NCBI GenBank assembly: GCA_014764075.1
Contig: JACXUE010000015.1
Span: 1-15,619 of the forward strand
DNA length: 15,619 nucleotides
Source: Sulfuricurvum sp.
GTDB taxonomy: Bacteria; Campylobacterota; Campylobacteria; Campylobacterales; Sulfurimonadaceae
Direction of reading: 5' to 3'
The notes below the pieces were generated by a model that ran no database searches, was not told where the DNA came from, and saw nothing but the letters and a program-made list of their open reading frames with translations. A program made the position numbers and the translations under genes. Below are positions 14,076-15,619 of the stretch, piece by piece. Position 1 is the stretch's first letter; every line of letters begins with the position of its first letter.

Positions 14076-14088
14076 AGCTATAATAGCT
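14076..14088 (+). promoter_or_regulatory. Candidate promoter -10 (TATAAT) inside a 13-bp palindrome, for the mutS-like gene
   Basis: TATAAT at 14079-14084 would start transcription near 14091, giving a leader of about 24 nt with AGGG (14101-14104) as ribosome site before the ATG at 14115. The -10 lies inside the perfect odd palindrome AGCTATAATAGCT (14076-14088), so a repressor dimer could in principle cover it. The rest of the 136-nt gap is A/T-rich and holds nothing else I can identify. Confidence 0.45.
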
Positions 14089-14114
14089 TCACATTAAAAT
14101 AGGGTGAATCGGCA

Positions 14115-15619
14115 ATGATGAACGCCAATGTGGCAATACATATTGATCGTAACGATAACGGATATGCTATAGGCTTGGCGATGTTCGAGCCTTATGGACT
14201 CAAAGGGTGGTTTTGCGAGATTTCATCAGACGCATCGCACCCTTACGGCGCGGTGGATAGATTGTTGCACCTTTTATGGGTTGGGGATAGTAAACATTTA
14301 TTGATTGGTGCTTCATCTAGAGCAATTTTTGATGAGATCAAAGCAAATTTTGAGTTTTATGAGTACACCTATAGCGACCGTCGATTTGGGATCGAAGAGC
14401 AAAACTTTATTTTTAAACACTGGTTTAATCTCCATTCTCTCTTGAGCCCTATCGAGCATTTGTGTTTGGAAAATCGCCCGTTATCTTCACAAGCGCTGGC
14501 ACTCATGGGGCATACATTGAGCCAAAACGGTTCAATCTATGCGTCTCCGGTAGTGTTGAAAACGGAATCGCTATTGGAACTGGGCAATAATGCGCTGGAA
14601 CAACTCGAAATAATTGTTTCTGACCCTCGTATACCGAGTATCACAAAGCTTTTTTTAAATATGTCTACCCCTATGGGGAAACGGCTTGGACGGTTTCGTC
14701 TTATGTTGCCGATCAAAGAGGGGAGCGAACTCAACCGCCGTTTTGACTGGATTGAAGCATTAAATCCGCATGCGCAGTGGATGCGATCAAAGTTGCGGGG
14801 ATTGGCAGATATAGAGCTGTTATGGTGGCGGATTCGCAATCGTGAGGATAGGGTTGTTGAAGATTTTCAAAATGCTATCAAGAGCGTGATGGAGATTCAA
14901 AAATATTGCCGCGATCACAAACTCCATTCGATTCTTCCGACAGTAACATTGTTGGATGGGTGGGAAATTGAGTTTCAAAATTATCATACTCATCGTGAAT
15001 GGATCGGGGAACAACTCTCTTTTGTGGCTGAGACGATTGATTGGGTTGCACAAATCGATGTTGCGGTGACATCGGCGATCAATGCCCAAAAATACGCTCT
15101 GATTCGACCGGTGATTGTTGAATCGGCTCAGGAGAATTTTCTACAGATAAGTGCTCTGCGTCATCTGCCGGTTGAGATGCAGGGGATCGATTATGTCCCT
15201 AATGATATTGTGATGGGAAATCGCGATTATTTGGATCTCCCCTATCCCGAAACGGTGATGCTTGATTCCAAAGTGCATGATGGGGCAACCGTTCGGGGGG
15301 TATTGCTCTATGGAATCAACTCCAGCGGGAAATCATCGTTGATGAAGAGCATAGGGATCGCCGTCGTTTTGGCGCAAAGCGGCTTTTTCGTCCCTGCTAA
15401 GACGATGAAATTTTCCCTTTTTGAGGGAGTTTATACCCGTATCCAATCACGCGACAATGTTGCGAAATCGCTTTCGACGTTTGGGGTGGAGATGTTGGAA
15501 CTCAACACGATTTTTTCCCAAGCGACATCTCGATCACTGATTCTGGGTGATGAAATCAGTCATGGTACCGAGACCCTCTCGGCGGTCTCCATCGTCGCAA
15601 GTACGATTATGGAGTTATC
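14115..15619 (+). CDS. MutS-family ATPase, MutS7-like, lacking domain I (runs off right edge)
   Basis: The frame runs 501 codons from ATG 14115 (or 14118) to the edge without a stop. Residues about 5-70 (VAIHIDRNDNGYAIGLAMFE) look like the MutS connector domain. About 110-300 fit the core/lever domain (SLLELGNNALEQLEIIV, STPMGKRLGRFRLMLPI). The ATPase begins near 390: Walker A GINSSGKSS at 400-408, then SLMKSIGIAVVLAQSGFFVP, the dimer/signature segment TRIQSRDNVAKSLSTFGVEM from 441, and Walker B LILGDE with D479 and E480. The SSGKSSLMKSIG wording, and DEISHGTE rather than DEIGRGTS, are what I recall from MutS7. No domain I with its Phe-x-Glu mismatch reader precedes the start, and an in-frame TAG lies 15 nt before the ATG. 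Any C-terminal nuclease domain would lie beyond the edge. Confidence 0.85.
   Translation, partial: MMNANVAIHIDRNDNGYAIGLAMFEPYGLKGWFCEISSDASHPYGAVDRLLHLLWVGDSKHLLIGASSRAIFDEIKANFEFYEYTYSDRRFGIEEQNFIFKHWFNLHSLLSPIEHLCLENRPLSSQALALMGHTLSQNGSIYASPVVLKTESLLELGNNALEQLEIIVSDPRIPSITKLFLNMSTPMGKRLGRFRLMLPIKEGSELNRRFDWIEALNPHAQWMRSKLRGLADIELLWWRIRNREDRVVEDFQNAIKSVMEIQKYCRDHKLHSILPTVTLLDGWEIEFQNYHTHREWIGEQLSFVAETIDWVAQIDVAVTSAINAQKYALIRPVIVESAQENFLQISALRHLPVEMQGIDYVPNDIVMGNRDYLDLPYPETVMLDSKVHDGATVRGVLLYGINSSGKSSLMKSIGIAVVLAQSGFFVPAKTMKFSLFEGVYTRIQSRDNVAKSLSTFGVEMLELNTIFSQATSRSLILGDEISHGTETLSAVSIVASTIMEL

Noticed and set aside
14066..14078. Sigma-54-like TTGGCAC followed by GC upstream of the mutS-like gene
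   Set aside because: Only 8 nt separate the GG and GC pairs; sigma-54 promoters need 10, so the helical phase is wrong.
14537..15089. Minus-strand open frames of 64-100 codons at the right end
   Set aside because: They lie opposite the long MutS-like frame, which has clear Walker motifs; the minus-strand products are low in recognisable structure.
1..15619. CRISPR arrays, tRNA or rRNA genes, insertion sequences, phage or defence genes
   Set aside because: Both strands were read for these. No direct-repeat array, transposase, integrase, tRNA-like fold or rRNA stretch was recognised.

Overview
The window looks like chromosome of a Campylobacterota (Epsilonproteobacteria), most likely a Sulfuricurvum/Sulfurimonas-type lineage. 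The evidence is the argG / rplI / era order, Csd4- and Csd6-type cell-shape peptidases, a flaG-fliS-fliT set behind a textbook sigma-28 promoter, an FTR-rhodanese fusion, and a MutS7-like ATPase. The genus is an inference from gene content, since no marker gene was compared. I see no rRNA, tRNA, insertion sequence, CRISPR array or prophage gene. Coding density is very high and no gene-free stretch exceeds about 140 bases.

Minus strand, positions 10848 down to 1, is one long co-directional run with junctions of +15 to -8 nt: argG, an FTR-like/rhodanese fusion, rplI, era, a Csd6/Pgp2-like L,D-transpeptidase-fold enzyme, a Csd4/Pgp1-like M99 peptidase, then a type IV pilus / type II secretion-like assembly module in the order of the MSHA pilus genes: mshI-like (PilM+PilN fusion), mshJ-like (PilO), mshK-like (PilP), mshL-like secretin, mshM-like AAA ATPase, and the start of an mshN-like membrane protein that runs off the left edge. 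The secretin is split into two overlapping frames and lacks the usual linker between them. In Campylobacter, homologues of the secretin and ATPase are the Cts natural-transformation proteins, so DNA uptake is as plausible a role as a pilus.

Minus strand, 12025 to 10934, holds a short late-flagellar operon (flaG, fliS, a fliT-like gene) under a sigma-28 promoter. The cap gene fliD, usually between flaG and fliS in this phylum, is absent, just as hslV-hslU are absent from between rplI and era.

Plus strand, 12070 to 13562, carries an MFS exporter coupled to a small uncharacterised gene. It converges with, and overlaps by 4 nt, a single-domain Aer/CetB-like PAS protein (minus, 13978 to 13559). 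From 14115 to the right edge is a MutS-family ATPase whose Walker region resembles MutS7 (epsilonproteobacteria, octocoral mitochondria, giant viruses). It begins directly at the connector-type domain, with no mismatch-recognition domain I upstream.

The points most worth a second look are the split secretin, the domain-I-less MutS7-like protein, the physical link between the two peptidoglycan-trimming enzymes and the pilus/transformation module, and the two missing-gene junctions.
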